This document shows, in pieces, positions 1-9,221 of a DNA stretch of 64,000 bases; position 1 is the first letter of the stretch, and the number at the start of each line of letters is the position of its first letter. The DNA lies in contig NZ_FMCR01000003.1 of the NCBI RefSeq assembly GCF_900091575.1, positions 496,001 to 560,000 on the forward strand, given 5' to 3'. The DNA comes from Micromonospora saelicesensis (lineage in GTDB: Bacteria; Actinomycetota; Actinomycetes; Mycobacteriales; Micromonosporaceae). The notes beneath the pieces are model-generated. The model searched no databases and was not told where the DNA came from. It saw only the letters and a list, made by a program, of their open reading frames with translations. The position numbers and the translations under genes were made by a program.

Positions 1-1
1 C

Positions 2-928
2 ACCGGCATCTGCGGTACGGATCTGCACATCTACCACGGGGACATGGACGCCCGGGTTGGTGACTCCGCGATCATCGGGCACGAGATGTCCGGGCGGATC
101 GCGGCCGTCGGCGAGGGCGTGACCGGCTGGAACATCGGCCAGGCCGTCACCGTGATGCCGACCCGGCCCTGCGGACGCTGCGCCGCCTGCCAGCGGGGCA
201 ACTCCCACGTCTGCCACGCGATGAACTTCCTCGGCATCGACTCACCGGGTTCCATGCAGTCCTCCTGGACGGTGCCGGTGGAGCTGGTTCTGCCGCTTCC
301 GGAGGAGTTGCCGCTCGACCACGCGGCGCTCGTCGAGCCGGTGGCGGTCGCCGTGCACGACGTACGCCGGGGGAACGTGACCGCCGACGACCAGGTGGTA
401 GTGGTCGGTGGTGGGCCGGTCGGCGTCCTCATCGCCACCGTCGCGCGGGGCCGTGGCGCGCGGGTGCTCCTCGTCGAGCCGGACCCGTTCCGACGCGAGG
501 TGGCGGAGGGGATCGGGATCGAGGCCGTCGACCCGCGAGCGACCGACGTCGTGGCGCTGGTCAACGACCGTACCGATGGCGCGGGCGCCGACATCGCCTT
601 CGAGGTGTCCGGCTCCCCGGCCGGCGTCACCACGGCGGTCGACGTCCTCACCACTCGCGGGCGGCTGGTCATGGTGGCGATCCATCCTCAGCCCCGCGAG
701 GTCAACCTGCACCGGTTCTTCTGGCGTGAGCTGGAACTCCTGGGTGCCCGGCTGTATCAGCGCGACGACATGGTGGAGGCGATCCGGTTGGTCGCCTCGG
801 GTGCGATCCCGGCACAGCAGCTGATCTCCCGGGTCGAGCCGGTCGAGGCGGCCAGCGCGGCCTTCGAGGCGCTGGAGGGTGGCGGCGTCATGAAGGTGCT
901 GCTCGATGTGCGGGAGGGTAACCAGTGA
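2..928 (+). CDS. Zinc-dependent alcohol/polyol dehydrogenase, 5' end outside window
   Basis: Medium-chain Zn dehydrogenase of the sorbitol/threonine dehydrogenase class, likely oxidising a hydroxyl of a sugar or sugar acid with NAD(P). The reading frame is open from base 2, so the N-terminus is missing; the visible part begins at the catalytic-zinc cysteine motif GICGTD. It continues with the GHE catalytic motif (about residue 27 of the fragment), the four structural-zinc cysteines in CGRCAACQRGNSHVC and a Rossmann glycine motif VVGGGPVG. The stop overlaps the GTG start of the next gene by 4 nt, so it is the first visible member of a tight four-gene operon. The substrate is inferred only from its neighbours (fuconate/uronate type). 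Confidence 0.9.
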   Translation, partial: TGICGTDLHIYHGDMDARVGDSAIIGHEMSGRIAAVGEGVTGWNIGQAVTVMPTRPCGRCAACQRGNSHVCHAMNFLGIDSPGSMQSSWTVPVELVLPLPEELPLDHAALVEPVAVAVHDVRRGNVTADDQVVVVGGGPVGVLIATVARGRGARVLLVEPDPFRREVAEGIGIEAVDPRATDVVALVNDRTDGAGADIAFEVSGSPAGVTTAVDVLTTRGRLVMVAIHPQPREVNLHRFFWRELELLGARLYQRDDMVEAIRLVASGAIPAQQLISRVEPVEAASAAFEALEGGGVMKVLLDVREGNQ

Positions 929-1686
929 CGGCGATGTTCGACCTGTCCGGCCAGACGGCCGTCGTGACCGGGGCGCGGCGCGGTATCGGCCTTGCCATGG
1001 CCGAGGCCCTGGCCCTGGCCGGCGCCGACATCGTGGGCGTCTCCGCCCAGCTCGAAGCGGAGGGCAGCGAGGTCGAACGCCGGGTGCGCGCCACCGGCCG
1101 CCGGTTCACCGCGCTGCGGGCGGACCTCGGCGACCGGGCGGCCGTGCACCGGTTGGCCAGCGACATCATCGCTCTCGGGCCGGTCGACATCCTGGTGAAC
1201 AACGGCGGCACGATCGCTCGGACCCCGGCCGCGGAGCACCCGGACGAGATGTGGGACCACGTGATCGAGGTGAACCTCAGCAGCCAGTTCATCCTCAGCC
1301 GGGAGATCGGCCGGACGATGGTCGAGCGCGGCCGAGGGAAGATCATTTTCACCGCGTCGCTGTTGAGTTTCCAGGGCGGAATCACCGTCCCCGGTTACGC
1401 CGCGTCGAAGTCGGGCGTGGCCGGCCTCACCAAGGCGCTGGCGAACGAGTGGGCAGCCCGCGGGGTCAACGTCAACGCCATCGCGCCCGGCTACATCGCC
1501 ACCGACAACACGCAGGCGCTGCGCGACGACCCCGACCGCAACGAGGCGATCCTCGGCCGGATCCCGGCCGGGCGGTGGGGCCGGGCCGACGATCTCGGCG
1601 GTGCCACGGTTTTCCTGGCGTCGACCGCGTCGGACTACGTCAACGGCGTCGTGCTGCCCGTCGACGGCGGCTGGTTGGGCCGATGA
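925..1686 (+). CDS. KduD-like SDR family sugar-acid dehydrogenase
   Basis: Classical short-chain dehydrogenase, 253 aa, cytosolic. NAD-binding motif TGARRGIG at residues 15-22, NNGG in place of NNAG at 92-95, catalytic Ser145, Tyr158 and Lys162 (YAASK). From memory of the family, the stretches SFQGG, ANEW, NAIAPGY, RIPAGRWG and SDYVNG resemble KduD (2-dehydro-3-deoxy-D-gluconate 5-dehydrogenase), an enzyme of uronate catabolism; a 2-keto-3-deoxy-L-fuconate dehydrogenase role is the alternative suggested by the lactonase and aldo/keto reductase neighbours. GTG start overlaps the preceding stop; its stop overlaps the next ATG. Confidence 0.9.
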   Translation: MTAMFDLSGQTAVVTGARRGIGLAMAEALALAGADIVGVSAQLEAEGSEVERRVRATGRRFTALRADLGDRAAVHRLASDIIALGPVDILVNNGGTIARTPAAEHPDEMWDHVIEVNLSSQFILSREIGRTMVERGRGKIIFTASLLSFQGGITVPGYAASKSGVAGLTKALANEWAARGVNVNAIAPGYIATDNTQALRDDPDRNEAILGRIPAGRWGRADDLGGATVFLASTASDYVNGVVLPVDGGWLGR

Positions 1687-2561
1687 CGGGCGCACAGGAG
1701 CCCGGGCGCGCCGGGATCGTCGACGCGCATCACCACCTCTGGGTCCGCGCCCGGCACCCGCAGCCGTGGATCGACCCGGTGACCATGGCGGCCATCGACG
1801 CCGACTTCGAACCCGCCGATCTCGCGCCGCTGGCCCGGGCGGCCGGGGTCACCGCGACCGTGGTGGTGCAGTCCGTCGCCTCCGACACGGAAACCGTCGA
1901 CCTGTTGGGAGTGGCGGCCGAGGACACAGTGGTCAGTGGAGTCGTCGGCTGGGTGGACCTGACCGCCGACGACGTTGCGGAGCGCCTCGACGGTCTGCGG
2001 GCCGCCCGAGGTGGGGAACGCCTCGTCGGCATCCGCCACCTCGTGCAGTCCGAGAGCGACCCGGCGTACCTGGACCGTCCCGACGTCCGTCGGGGGATCG
2101 CGGCGGTGGGTGCCGCCGGCCTCGTCTTCGACCTGCTGGTACGCCAACACCAACTCCCCATGGCCGCGCGTCTCACGCGCGACCTGCCGGAGGTGAGCTT
2201 CGTCCTCGACCACCTGGGCAAGCCCGCGCTCGGCAGCCCGGAGATGGCCGGGTGGAGCCGGGACCTGCGGTCGTTGGCGGCCTCGCCCAACACGACGGCG
2301 AAGCTCTCCGGGCTGGTGACGGAGGTGCCGCTCCCGCACTGGACGCCGGCCGACCTTCGACAGGCCGTCGACGACGCCCTCGACGCGTTCGGGCCGGACC
2401 GACTGATGTTCGGCTCGGACTGGCCGGTCTGTCTGCTCGCCAGTTCGTACCAGCGGTGGGTCGACACCCTGGCGGAGCTGCTGGAGGGCCAGGACGGGAC
2501 CGGCCGGGCGTCGGTCTGGGGCGAGACGGCACGCCGCGTCTACGGGCTGGAGCCGTCATGA
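1683..2561 (+). CDS. Amidohydrolase-family sugar lactonase (L-fuconolactonase type)
   Basis: TIM-barrel metal-dependent hydrolase of the COG3618 amidohydrolase-2 family, 292 aa. The N-terminal metal motif DAHHHLW lies near residues 12-18 and the C-terminal motif FGSDWPV near 244-250, both typical of sugar-lactone hydrolases such as L-fuconolactonase. It would hydrolyse the aldonolactone made by a sugar 1-dehydrogenase. ATGA overlap with the upstream SDR and overlap with the downstream aldo/keto reductase support one transcript. Exact lactone not determinable from sequence. Confidence 0.85.
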   Translation: MTGAQEPGRAGIVDAHHHLWVRARHPQPWIDPVTMAAIDADFEPADLAPLARAAGVTATVVVQSVASDTETVDLLGVAAEDTVVSGVVGWVDLTADDVAERLDGLRAARGGERLVGIRHLVQSESDPAYLDRPDVRRGIAAVGAAGLVFDLLVRQHQLPMAARLTRDLPEVSFVLDHLGKPALGSPEMAGWSRDLRSLAASPNTTAKLSGLVTEVPLPHWTPADLRQAVDDALDAFGPDRLMFGSDWPVCLLASSYQRWVDTLAELLEGQDGTGRASVWGETARRVYGLEPS

Positions 2562-3550
2562 TGGCGCGCGCACTGCCGCGCCGCCCTCAGCTACGGCTCA
2601 CCGAGCTGGGGTTCGGCGCGGCCCAGGGCGGCAACCTGTACCGGACGACGACGGACGAGGAGTTCGCCTCGGCGGTCGACGCCGCGTGGAAGGCGGGTGT
2701 CCGGTATTTCGACACCGCGCCGCACTACGGCCTCGGGCTGTCCGAGCGCCGCCTCGGCGCCGCGCTGCGCCAACGGCCGCGCGACGAGTACGTGGTGTCG
2801 ACGAAGGTCGGGCGACTCCTGGTGCCGTCGCCCCAGGACGCGCATCTGCGGGACTCCGACGGGTTCGATGTGCCCGCGACCCACCGCCGGGTGTGGGACT
2901 TCAGCCGCGACGGCGTGCTCCGCTCCATCGAGGCCAGCCTCGAGCGGACCGGGCTGGACCGGATCGACATCGTCTACCTGCACGACCCGGACGACCACTG
3001 GGAGCAGGCCGCACACGAGGCCGTACCCGCCCTGATCGACCTGCGGGACCAGGGCGTCGTGGGTGCCATCGGCGCCGGCATGAACCAGTCGGCGATGCTG
3101 GCTCGGTTCGTCCGGGAGACCGACGTCGACGTGATGATGTGCGCCGGGCGGTACACACTGCTCGAACAGGGTGCGGCCGCTGACCTGCTGCCGGCCGCCG
3201 AGAACCGGGGGGTGGGCGTGGTCATCGCGGGCGTCTACAACTCGGGGCTGCTCTCGCGGGACCGGCCGCCGGCCGACGCCGTCTACAACTACCAGCAGGC
3301 CCCGGCCGTGCTGATCGAGCGGGCGCGGCGGATCGCCACTGTCTGCGAGACGTACGGGGTGACCCTGCCGCAGGCGGCCCTCGCCTTCGTCCGCCGGCAC
3401 CCGGCCGTGGTGTCGACGGTGGTCGGCGTCCGCAACGAGGCGCAGGCGGTCGAGACGGTGCGACGGTCCGGGATCGTCGTGCCGGAGGAGTTGTGGGACG
3501 ACCTGGCGGCGGCCGGGCTGCTCGCCGTGCCGCCCGGTCGGCCTGCCTGA
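2558..3550 (+). CDS. Aldo/keto reductase, sugar 1-dehydrogenase type
   Basis: AKR-family (beta/alpha)8 oxidoreductase, 330 aa, resembling D-threo-aldose/L-fucose 1-dehydrogenases. Catalytic tetrad visible: Asp52 and Tyr57 in FDTAPHYG, Lys83 in STKVGR, and His in VYLHDPDD near residue 147. ATGATG start at 2558 overlaps the lactonase stop (2559-2561); 2561 is an equally possible start. In context it would oxidise the free sugar to the lactone opened by the previous gene product. Last gene of the operon, followed by a strong hairpin shared with a convergent gene. Confidence 0.87.
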   Translation: MMARALPRRPQLRLTELGFGAAQGGNLYRTTTDEEFASAVDAAWKAGVRYFDTAPHYGLGLSERRLGAALRQRPRDEYVVSTKVGRLLVPSPQDAHLRDSDGFDVPATHRRVWDFSRDGVLRSIEASLERTGLDRIDIVYLHDPDDHWEQAAHEAVPALIDLRDQGVVGAIGAGMNQSAMLARFVRETDVDVMMCAGRYTLLEQGAAADLLPAAENRGVGVVIAGVYNSGLLSRDRPPADAVYNYQQAPAVLIERARRIATVCETYGVTLPQAALAFVRRHPAVVSTVVGVRNEAQAVETVRRSGIVVPEELWDDLAAAGLLAVPPGRPA

Positions 3551-3558
3551 CCAACGAC

Positions 3559-3614
3559 GACGTCCCGGCCGGGACCGGCTCCGTTACTCGGACACCGGTC
3601 CCGACCGGGACGTC
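3559..3614. terminator. Bidirectional hairpin between convergent genes
   Basis: Two 20-nt arms (3559-3578 and 3595-3614) are complementary with a single mismatch, around a 16-nt loop that can itself form a short TCCG/CGGA stem. It lies between the stop of the aldo/keto reductase (3550) and the stop of the ThuA/PQQ gene (3640), so it can terminate both. No U-tract, as is common in actinomycetes. Confidence 0.7.
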
Positions 3615-3639
3615 ATCTGTTACCGCGACAGTCGCGGGG

Positions 3640-6600
3640 TCACACCGCGGTGAACCGCCACTGCTGGTTGGCGGCGCTGTGGCAGGTCCACTGCAACAGC
3701 CGGGCGCCGTCGGTGGTGGCGGCACCGTTGACGTCCACGCAGAGCCCGCTCAGCACGTTGCGCACCGTGTAGACGCCGGAGGTTCCCGTCGCCGTGGCGG
3801 TGAACTTCTGCTGGTTGCCGTTGTTGCAGGTGGCCTGCTGGAGGAAGGCACCCGCCGCGGTGGAGCTGCCGACCACCTCGACGCACTTGCCGCTGTGCAC
3901 CGCCTTCAGGTAGACCGCGCCGCTGCCGGCGTCGACGGCCTGCCACTTCTGGTTGTTGCCACCGGTGGAAGCCCACTGGGTGATCTGGGCGCCGTCGGCG
4001 GTGGAGACACCGCTGACGTCCATCAGCTTGTTGCTGTGCTGCGCCGTGACCGTCCAGGTCTTGCCCGCCAGGCCACCGCCGGTGCCGGTGCCGGGTGTCC
4101 CGACGCCGTTTCCGCCGAAGGTGTGCGAGTCCAGATCGAACGAGTTGTTGCTGTTCTTGAACACCATGTAGAGCGTCTGTGTCCCGCTGAGCGCGGCGAC
4201 GCTCACCGGAGTCGTGGACTGGTAGTTGTCCCAGCCGCCCGTGCTGGGCACCGTGGTGGTGGCCAGCAGCGTGCCGGTCGGCGAGCCGGCGCGCAGCTCG
4301 ATCGAACCGCCGCCGGAGGGCGACGACACCCGGTAGCTGACCGTCGAGATGCCGGACAGGTTCATCGGGCTGAACGCGATCCAGTCGTTGGTGGAGATGT
4401 CACCGACGCGCTTGGTGCTCTCCGCCGCAGCCTGGTCGACGACCCGGATGCCGGACTGGCTGCTGAAGTACTCGGACTGCTTGTGCTTCGGTTGCAGAAT
4501 CGCCTGCGCGGTGCCGGTGAGCGGGGACCCGCCCCCCGAGCCGCCGTTGTCGGTGTACCGCGCGTTCAGCACGTAGAACAGGTTGGCGCCATCGGGGTGC
4601 CCACCGAGCAGGTCGGTGGAGATGGTGCCCGAGCAGCCCGGGTACTCAGTGGTCTCGTGCGCGTGGTCGTCGTGACCCAGCGCCGGGTTGAGGATGACCT
4701 TCGAACAGTCGACGGTGCCGCCGTCCGGATCGGTCACGGTGATCTGGTACGGCACCTTGTCGCCGAAGGTCAGCATGCCTCCGTTGCCCGGTGTGGTGAT
4801 GGTGACCACCGGGGCGCTGTTGCCGACGGTGATCGGGACGTTGGCGAAGCCGGTCTTACCGGTGCTGTCGGTGACCTTCAACTGGGCCGTGTAGTTGCCG
4901 TTGGAGGTGTACGTCTTCGACGGGTTGGCCGCCGTCGAGGTGGTGCCGTCGCCGAACGTCCACAGGTAGCTCAGCGTGTTGCCGTCCGGGTCGGACGTGC
5001 CCGCGCTGCTGAACTGGACGGTGAGCGGTGCGGTGCCGCTGGTGGGTGTGCCGGTGGCCTTGACGATCGGTGACCGGCCGCCCTGGATGTAGTCGATCCG
5101 GTAGAGCCCGGAGTCGCTGTTGCCGCCACCGAAGTTGGTGCCCCACTCCAGCAGGTAGAGCGAGCCGTCCTTGCCGAACTCCATGTCCATCGGCTTGTTG
5201 AACCCACCGCCGGGCAGGAACGGGTTGGTGCGGGTCACCGCCGTGGAGGAGTCGAAGTGCACCTCCTTGATGTAGTTGCGCGACCACTCGTAGAAGAAGT
5301 GCACCCCGTCGTAGTAGGGCGGGAACTTCGTCGCGGACGGGTTCGACGCGTCGTACCGGTAGACCGGGCCGCCCATCGGCGCGGAGCCGCCGGAGCCGAG
5401 CTCCGGGAAGGTCGTCGAGGCGGGGTAGCCGTACCAGATGTTGGGCATGACGACCGGCTTCAGGCTGGTCAGCCCGGTGTTGTTGGGCGAGTTGTTGACC
5501 GGCGCGGAGCAGTTGAACTTCGCGCCGACGACGCCGGTGTCGGGGTTGTACGGCGCGTAGGGCTGGTTGTTGCCGTGGCAGAACGGCCAGCCGTAGTTGC
5601 CGGGCGTCTTGATCACGTTCAGCTCGACCAGGCCCTCAGGGCCCCGGTTGGTGGTGGGCGGGTTGCGGTCCGGCCCGTAGTCGGCCAGGTAGACCCAGCC
5701 GGTGGCCGCGTCGATCGAAAACCGGAACGGGTTGCGGAAGCCCATGGCGTAGATTTCCGGCTTGGTCTGCGCCGTGCCCTGGGGGTAGAGGTTGCCGGAC
5801 GGAATGGTGTAGCTGCCGCTGGCTCCGGGACGGATACGCAGCAGCTTGCCGCGCAGGTCGTTGGTATTGCCCGCGGTCCGGGCAGCGTCCAGGTTGGACT
5901 TGCCCGAGCGCCAGTCCAACGGGGCGTAGCCCTGCCAGTTGGGGTCGAGGTTCGGCGGCGTGTCGTCGCCGGTGCCGATGTAGAGGTTGCCGTCCGGACC
6001 GAACTCGATGTAACCGCCGGTGTGGCCGGGCTCCGGGAAGGTCCGGTCCCGGTACGCCGGGATGTCGATGATCGTCACGCCGCTGGACGTGTTCAGCGTG
6101 TCGCCGCTCATCGTGAAGCGGGAGACCCGGTTGACGTCGGTCGAGCTGCTCGCCGGCGAGTGGTACAGGTACACGTACCCGTTGGTGGCGAAGTTGGGGT
6201 CCAGCGCCATGCCGGTGAGGCCGTCCTCACCGCCGGTGTAGACGCTCAGCGTGCCGGCGGTCACCGTGCTGTTGGTGGAGGGCTTGAAGATCTTCAGCTG
6301 CCCGCCGCGCTGGGCGTAGAACACGCGTCCATCCGGGGCCACGGCCATCGCCATCGGGTCGACCGTATTGTCGTCCAGGGTGCGCTTCTCGAAGTTGCCC
6401 CAGACGGTGCCGCCGCAGTCGCCGGCAGCGTTACCGGCGGCCCACTTGATGCCACCGAGGACGTGGTTCTGGAAGTTCGTCTCGCTGTAGGAGGCGATCG
6501 CGTGGCCCATCGCGGTGGCCCACACCCGCCCGCCTCCGGTGTCCCGACACCAGGAGATCGGGTGGTCCGGGCCCATCGCCCGGGATCCCGGGTTGTAGGT

Positions 6601-7188
6601 GCGCTCGTCGGCGGTCACCAGGACGTGCACCTTGCCGCGCGGGTTGGAGTCGAAGTTGTACCACTCCTCGCTGCGGTTCCACCGATCCGGCAGAGAGGCC
6701 GTCGACGGGTGCTTCTTGTCGGCGACGATCGCGGTGCCGGGCAGCACGCCAGGGGAGTGCTCGGGCATGTGGGCGCCGCCGTTGATGGTCTGGTCCCACC
6801 ACGGGTACTCGGACTCGATGCCCATGTCGGTGGCGTTGTGGATGGCGACGATGCCCTTGCCACTGGCGAGGTACCCCTCCACCGCTTGGCGCTGCGCCGC
6901 CGAGGTCCAGACCATGCCGGAGGTCTGGAGCATGACGATCACGTCGAAGGTAGCCAGGTTGGCAGCGGTGAAGACGCTCGAGTCCTCGGTCGCCACCACC
7001 TCGAAGTTGTTCGCCGCAGCCTGCTGCTGGAGCATGGAGATCCCGGCGGGGATCGAGTCGTGCCGGTAGCCGGTGGTCTTGCTGAACACCAGGGCGCGGA
7101 AGGCCGGGGCCGCTGATGCGGGTGGGGCGAGTCCGAGCGCCAGTAACAGGCCGGCGATCACTGAGATGAGCAATGTGTTACGACGCAT
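3640..7188 (-). CDS. Secreted ThuA / PQQ-type sugar dehydrogenase / PKD / CBM / ricin-B multidomain protein
   Basis: 1182 aa extracellular protein. Start ATG at 7188 is preceded by AGGAG and begins a clear signal peptide (cleavage near AAPAF, residue 27). Domains by position: ThuA-like (about 29-240); glucose/sorbosone-dehydrogenase beta-propeller of the soluble PQQ type (about 253-700, with PEPGHTGG and GEDGLTG loops); PKD (about 705-785, WTFGDGTTS); CBM6-like sandwich (about 903-1026); C-terminal ricin-type beta-trefoil (about 1043-1182) with QKW, QKF and QQW repeats. It probably oxidises or binds a plant polysaccharide fragment outside the cell; the real substrate is unknown. Faces the sugar operon convergently and the ABC operon divergently. 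Confidence 0.88.
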   Translation of the reverse strand: MRRNTLLISVIAGLLLALGLAPPASAAPAFRALVFSKTTGYRHDSIPAGISMLQQQAAANNFEVVATEDSSVFTAANLATFDVIVMLQTSGMVWTSAAQRQAVEGYLASGKGIVAIHNATDMGIESEYPWWDQTINGGAHMPEHSPGVLPGTAIVADKKHPSTASLPDRWNRSEEWYNFDSNPRGKVHVLVTADERTYNPGSRAMGPDHPISWCRDTGGGRVWATAMGHAIASYSETNFQNHVLGGIKWAAGNAAGDCGGTVWGNFEKRTLDDNTVDPMAMAVAPDGRVFYAQRGGQLKIFKPSTNSTVTAGTLSVYTGGEDGLTGMALDPNFATNGYVYLYHSPASSSTDVNRVSRFTMSGDTLNTSSGVTIIDIPAYRDRTFPEPGHTGGYIEFGPDGNLYIGTGDDTPPNLDPNWQGYAPLDWRSGKSNLDAARTAGNTNDLRGKLLRIRPGASGSYTIPSGNLYPQGTAQTKPEIYAMGFRNPFRFSIDAATGWVYLADYGPDRNPPTTNRGPEGLVELNVIKTPGNYGWPFCHGNNQPYAPYNPDTGVVGAKFNCSAPVNNSPNNTGLTSLKPVVMPNIWYGYPASTTFPELGSGGSAPMGGPVYRYDASNPSATKFPPYYDGVHFFYEWSRNYIKEVHFDSSTAVTRTNPFLPGGGFNKPMDMEFGKDGSLYLLEWGTNFGGGNSDSGLYRIDYIQGGRSPIVKATGTPTSGTAPLTVQFSSAGTSDPDGNTLSYLWTFGDGTTSTAANPSKTYTSNGNYTAQLKVTDSTGKTGFANVPITVGNSAPVVTITTPGNGGMLTFGDKVPYQITVTDPDGGTVDCSKVILNPALGHDDHAHETTEYPGCSGTISTDLLGGHPDGANLFYVLNARYTDNGGSGGGSPLTGTAQAILQPKHKQSEYFSSQSGIRVVDQAAAESTKRVGDISTNDWIAFSPMNLSGISTVSYRVSSPSGGGSIELRAGSPTGTLLATTTVPSTGGWDNYQSTTPVSVAALSGTQTLYMVFKNSNNSFDLDSHTFGGNGVGTPGTGTGGGLAGKTWTVTAQHSNKLMDVSGVSTADGAQITQWASTGGNNQKWQAVDAGSGAVYLKAVHSGKCVEVVGSSTAAGAFLQQATCNNGNQQKFTATATGTSGVYTVRNVLSGLCVDVNGAATTDGARLLQWTCHSAANQQWRFTAV

Positions 7189-7381
7189 GCCGTCTCCTAG
7201 GTTGGGCGGGCGTAGGGAATGCGGCCACGGGTCCCACGACGTGTCAGGTTGACCTGGACACGCGAGAGACACGGGGCGCGCTGGCCTGTCCTCATGCCGT
7301 TCGCCGCAACGGCAGTCAGACCTGCAGGACGTCACACAGCGTGATGGTGGCCGTGGTTCTCGTCCCGTGGTCCACGAGGTC

Positions 7382-7410
7382 AGGATGAGCTAGAGATCGA
7401 AGACTGTCAA
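7382..7410 (-). promoter_or_regulatory. Candidate promoter of the ThuA/PQQ gene
   Basis: On the minus strand TTGACA (7405-7410) is followed after exactly 17 nt by CATCCT (7382-7387). The inferred transcript would have a 5' leader of roughly 190 nt before the ATG at 7188. The -35 is perfect, the -10 is weak. Confidence 0.35.
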
Positions 7411-7524
7411 TGCACGAAGTAACATCCGACGTCCTGCCCGGTGGACGGCGGTCGCGCTCGGCCCCTTTGCTGCGGTACCGCCTGTCAATCGCGACCCGGC
7501 CTGGCGGTCGGGCTTGATCGAGGA

Positions 7525-7577
7525 TTGCGGACCCGCATCCAAACATCTATCTTCATACGTGTGATGTTTCGCGGATG
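7525..7577 (+). promoter_or_regulatory. Candidate promoter with dyad for the CUT2 ABC operon
   Basis: TTGCGG (7525-7530), 17-nt spacer, TATCTT (7548-7553). The -10 sits inside a dyad made of AAACATC (7541-7547) and GATGTTT (7563-7569), with outer CATCC/GGATG arms (7536-7540, 7573-7577). This is a reasonable operator for a sugar-responsive repressor not encoded next to it. Leader to the ATG at 7710 would be about 150 nt. Confidence 0.35.
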
Positions 7578-7709
7578 TCAAGGGAATGTTTGCACCGCAA
7601 GAACGTAAGTCCTCGCTGTTGGCACGAAAGCTTGTTGTCCAGCGCCTCGAAGCCGCCGTAGTGTGGCATTTAATCTTGTCGATGACTACTGTCTGTGAGG
7701 GCTTTCGGG

Positions 7710-9221
7710 ATGTCAGATCCGCCGCCGACGCCGCTTCTCACCCTTCGGGGCATCGGCAAGTCGTTCCTCGGAGTCCGCGTTCTCGACGATGTCGACCTCG
7801 ATGTCGCACCGGGCGAGGTGCACGCCGTGGTCGGTGAGAACGGTGCCGGGAAGTCGACCCTCATGAAGATCGTCTCGGGCGGGTACGCCCCGGACAGGGG
7901 CACTGTCGAGTTCGCCGGTGCGACGCGCACGTTCCGTGGCCCGCGCGACGCGCAGCGGGCCGGCATCGGCATCATCCACCAGGAGTTCAACCTGCTCCCG
8001 GAGCGCACCGTCGCGGAGAACGTCTACCTGGGGCACGAGCCGGTCCGACGCGGGCTCGTCGATCGTCGGGGAATGGTCGACCGCACCACGCGGCTGCTCG
8101 CCTCGATCGGTGAGACCACGTTGCCGGCCGACGCCCGGGTGGGGCAGCTGGGCGTCGCGCAGCAGCAGGTCGTCGAGATCGCCAAGGCGCTCGCCCTGGA
8201 CGCGCGGCTGCTCATCATGGACGAGCCGACCGCCGCCCTGGCCGACCACGAGGTCGAGTTGCTCTACGGGCTGGTGCGCCGGCTCCAGGAGCGGGGCATC
8301 GGGCTGCTGTACGTCTCGCACCGGCTCGCCGAGGTCTTCGACCTGTCCGGTCGGATCACCGTCCTCAAGGACGGCCGTCGCGTGACCACAGTGGACACCG
8401 CCGACACCACCGCCGACGAGTTGGTGCGGCACATGGTCGGCCGGGAACTGTCCACCTACTACCCGGACCGGGCCGCCCCGGAGGACCGGGGCCCGGTGCG
8501 GCTCAACCTTCGCGACGCGGGAAACCGGAAGCTGCGGGACGTCAACCTCCAGTTGCGCGCCGGCGAGGTGCTGGGCATCGGCGGCCTCCAGGGCTCCGGG
8601 CGCTCGGCGCTGGCCCGCGCGATCTTCGGGGTGTCGCCGTTCACGACCGGCGACGTCACGCTCGACGACCGGCCGGTCCGACTGCGCTCACCCCGCACCG
8701 CGATGCGGGCCGGCATCGCCTACGTCACCGAGGACCGCAAGGGCGAGGGGATCGTCCCCCGGCAGTCGGTGCTGGACAACGCGCTGCTCGCCAGCCGGGC
8801 CGTCTTCGCCGCCCGGTCCGGCAGGGCGGCGAGGACCACCCGGGTACGCGAGTTGCTGGCCGCCGTGGAGATCCGCGGCGCCGGCGACGACCAGGAGATC
8901 CGCTTTCTGTCCGGCGGCAACCAGCAGAAGGTCGTGCTGGCCCGATGGCTCGCGCTCAACCCGCGAATCCTGCTCTTCGACGAGCCGACCCGGGGCATCG
9001 ACGTGGGCGCGAAGTCAGCCATTCACGACCTCGTCCGCCGCCTCGCCCGTGATGGCGCGGCCGTGCTGATGATCTCGTCCGATCTACCGGAGCTGCTGGG
9101 GATGAGTGACCGGATCGTCGTCATGCGGGACGGCCACGTCGCGGGCGAGCTGCCCGCCGGCGCGACCGAGGAGGAGGTCGTCGCGTTGGCGGTCGGCACC
9201 GTGCGGGAGCCGGCCCAGTGA
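7710..9221 (+). CDS. Sugar ABC transporter ATP-binding protein (CUT2, duplicated ATPase)
   Basis: 503 aa cytosolic ATPase with two ABC domains, the RbsA/XylG/MglA arrangement. First domain: Walker A GENGAGKST near residue 41 and Walker B LLIMDEPTAA near 170. Second domain: degenerate Walker A GLQGSGRSAL near 292, signature FLSGGNQQK near 398 and Walker B LLFDEPTRGID near 423. ATG at 7710 is preferred (GAGGG upstream); an in-frame GTG lies at 7695. Energises import of a monosaccharide through the two permeases downstream. Its TGA overlaps a GTG that opens a tandem mini-ORF array. Confidence 0.95.
   Translation: MSDPPPTPLLTLRGIGKSFLGVRVLDDVDLDVAPGEVHAVVGENGAGKSTLMKIVSGGYAPDRGTVEFAGATRTFRGPRDAQRAGIGIIHQEFNLLPERTVAENVYLGHEPVRRGLVDRRGMVDRTTRLLASIGETTLPADARVGQLGVAQQQVVEIAKALALDARLLIMDEPTAALADHEVELLYGLVRRLQERGIGLLYVSHRLAEVFDLSGRITVLKDGRRVTTVDTADTTADELVRHMVGRELSTYYPDRAAPEDRGPVRLNLRDAGNRKLRDVNLQLRAGEVLGIGGLQGSGRSALARAIFGVSPFTTGDVTLDDRPVRLRSPRTAMRAGIAYVTEDRKGEGIVPRQSVLDNALLASRAVFAARSGRAARTTRVRELLAAVEIRGAGDDQEIRFLSGGNQQKVVLARWLALNPRILLFDEPTRGIDVGAKSAIHDLVRRLARDGAAVLMISSDLPELLGMSDRIVVMRDGHVAGELPAGATEEEVVALAVGTVREPAQ

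Larger units (their letters stand above)
7189..7709. other. 521-bp divergent intergenic region
   Basis: No convincing gene. It holds candidate promoters for both neighbours (7382-7410 minus, 7525-7553 plus), a dyad at 7536-7577, and a locally AT-richer stretch around 7535-7590. Open frames here have low third-position GC and look non-coding. Confidence 0.5.
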
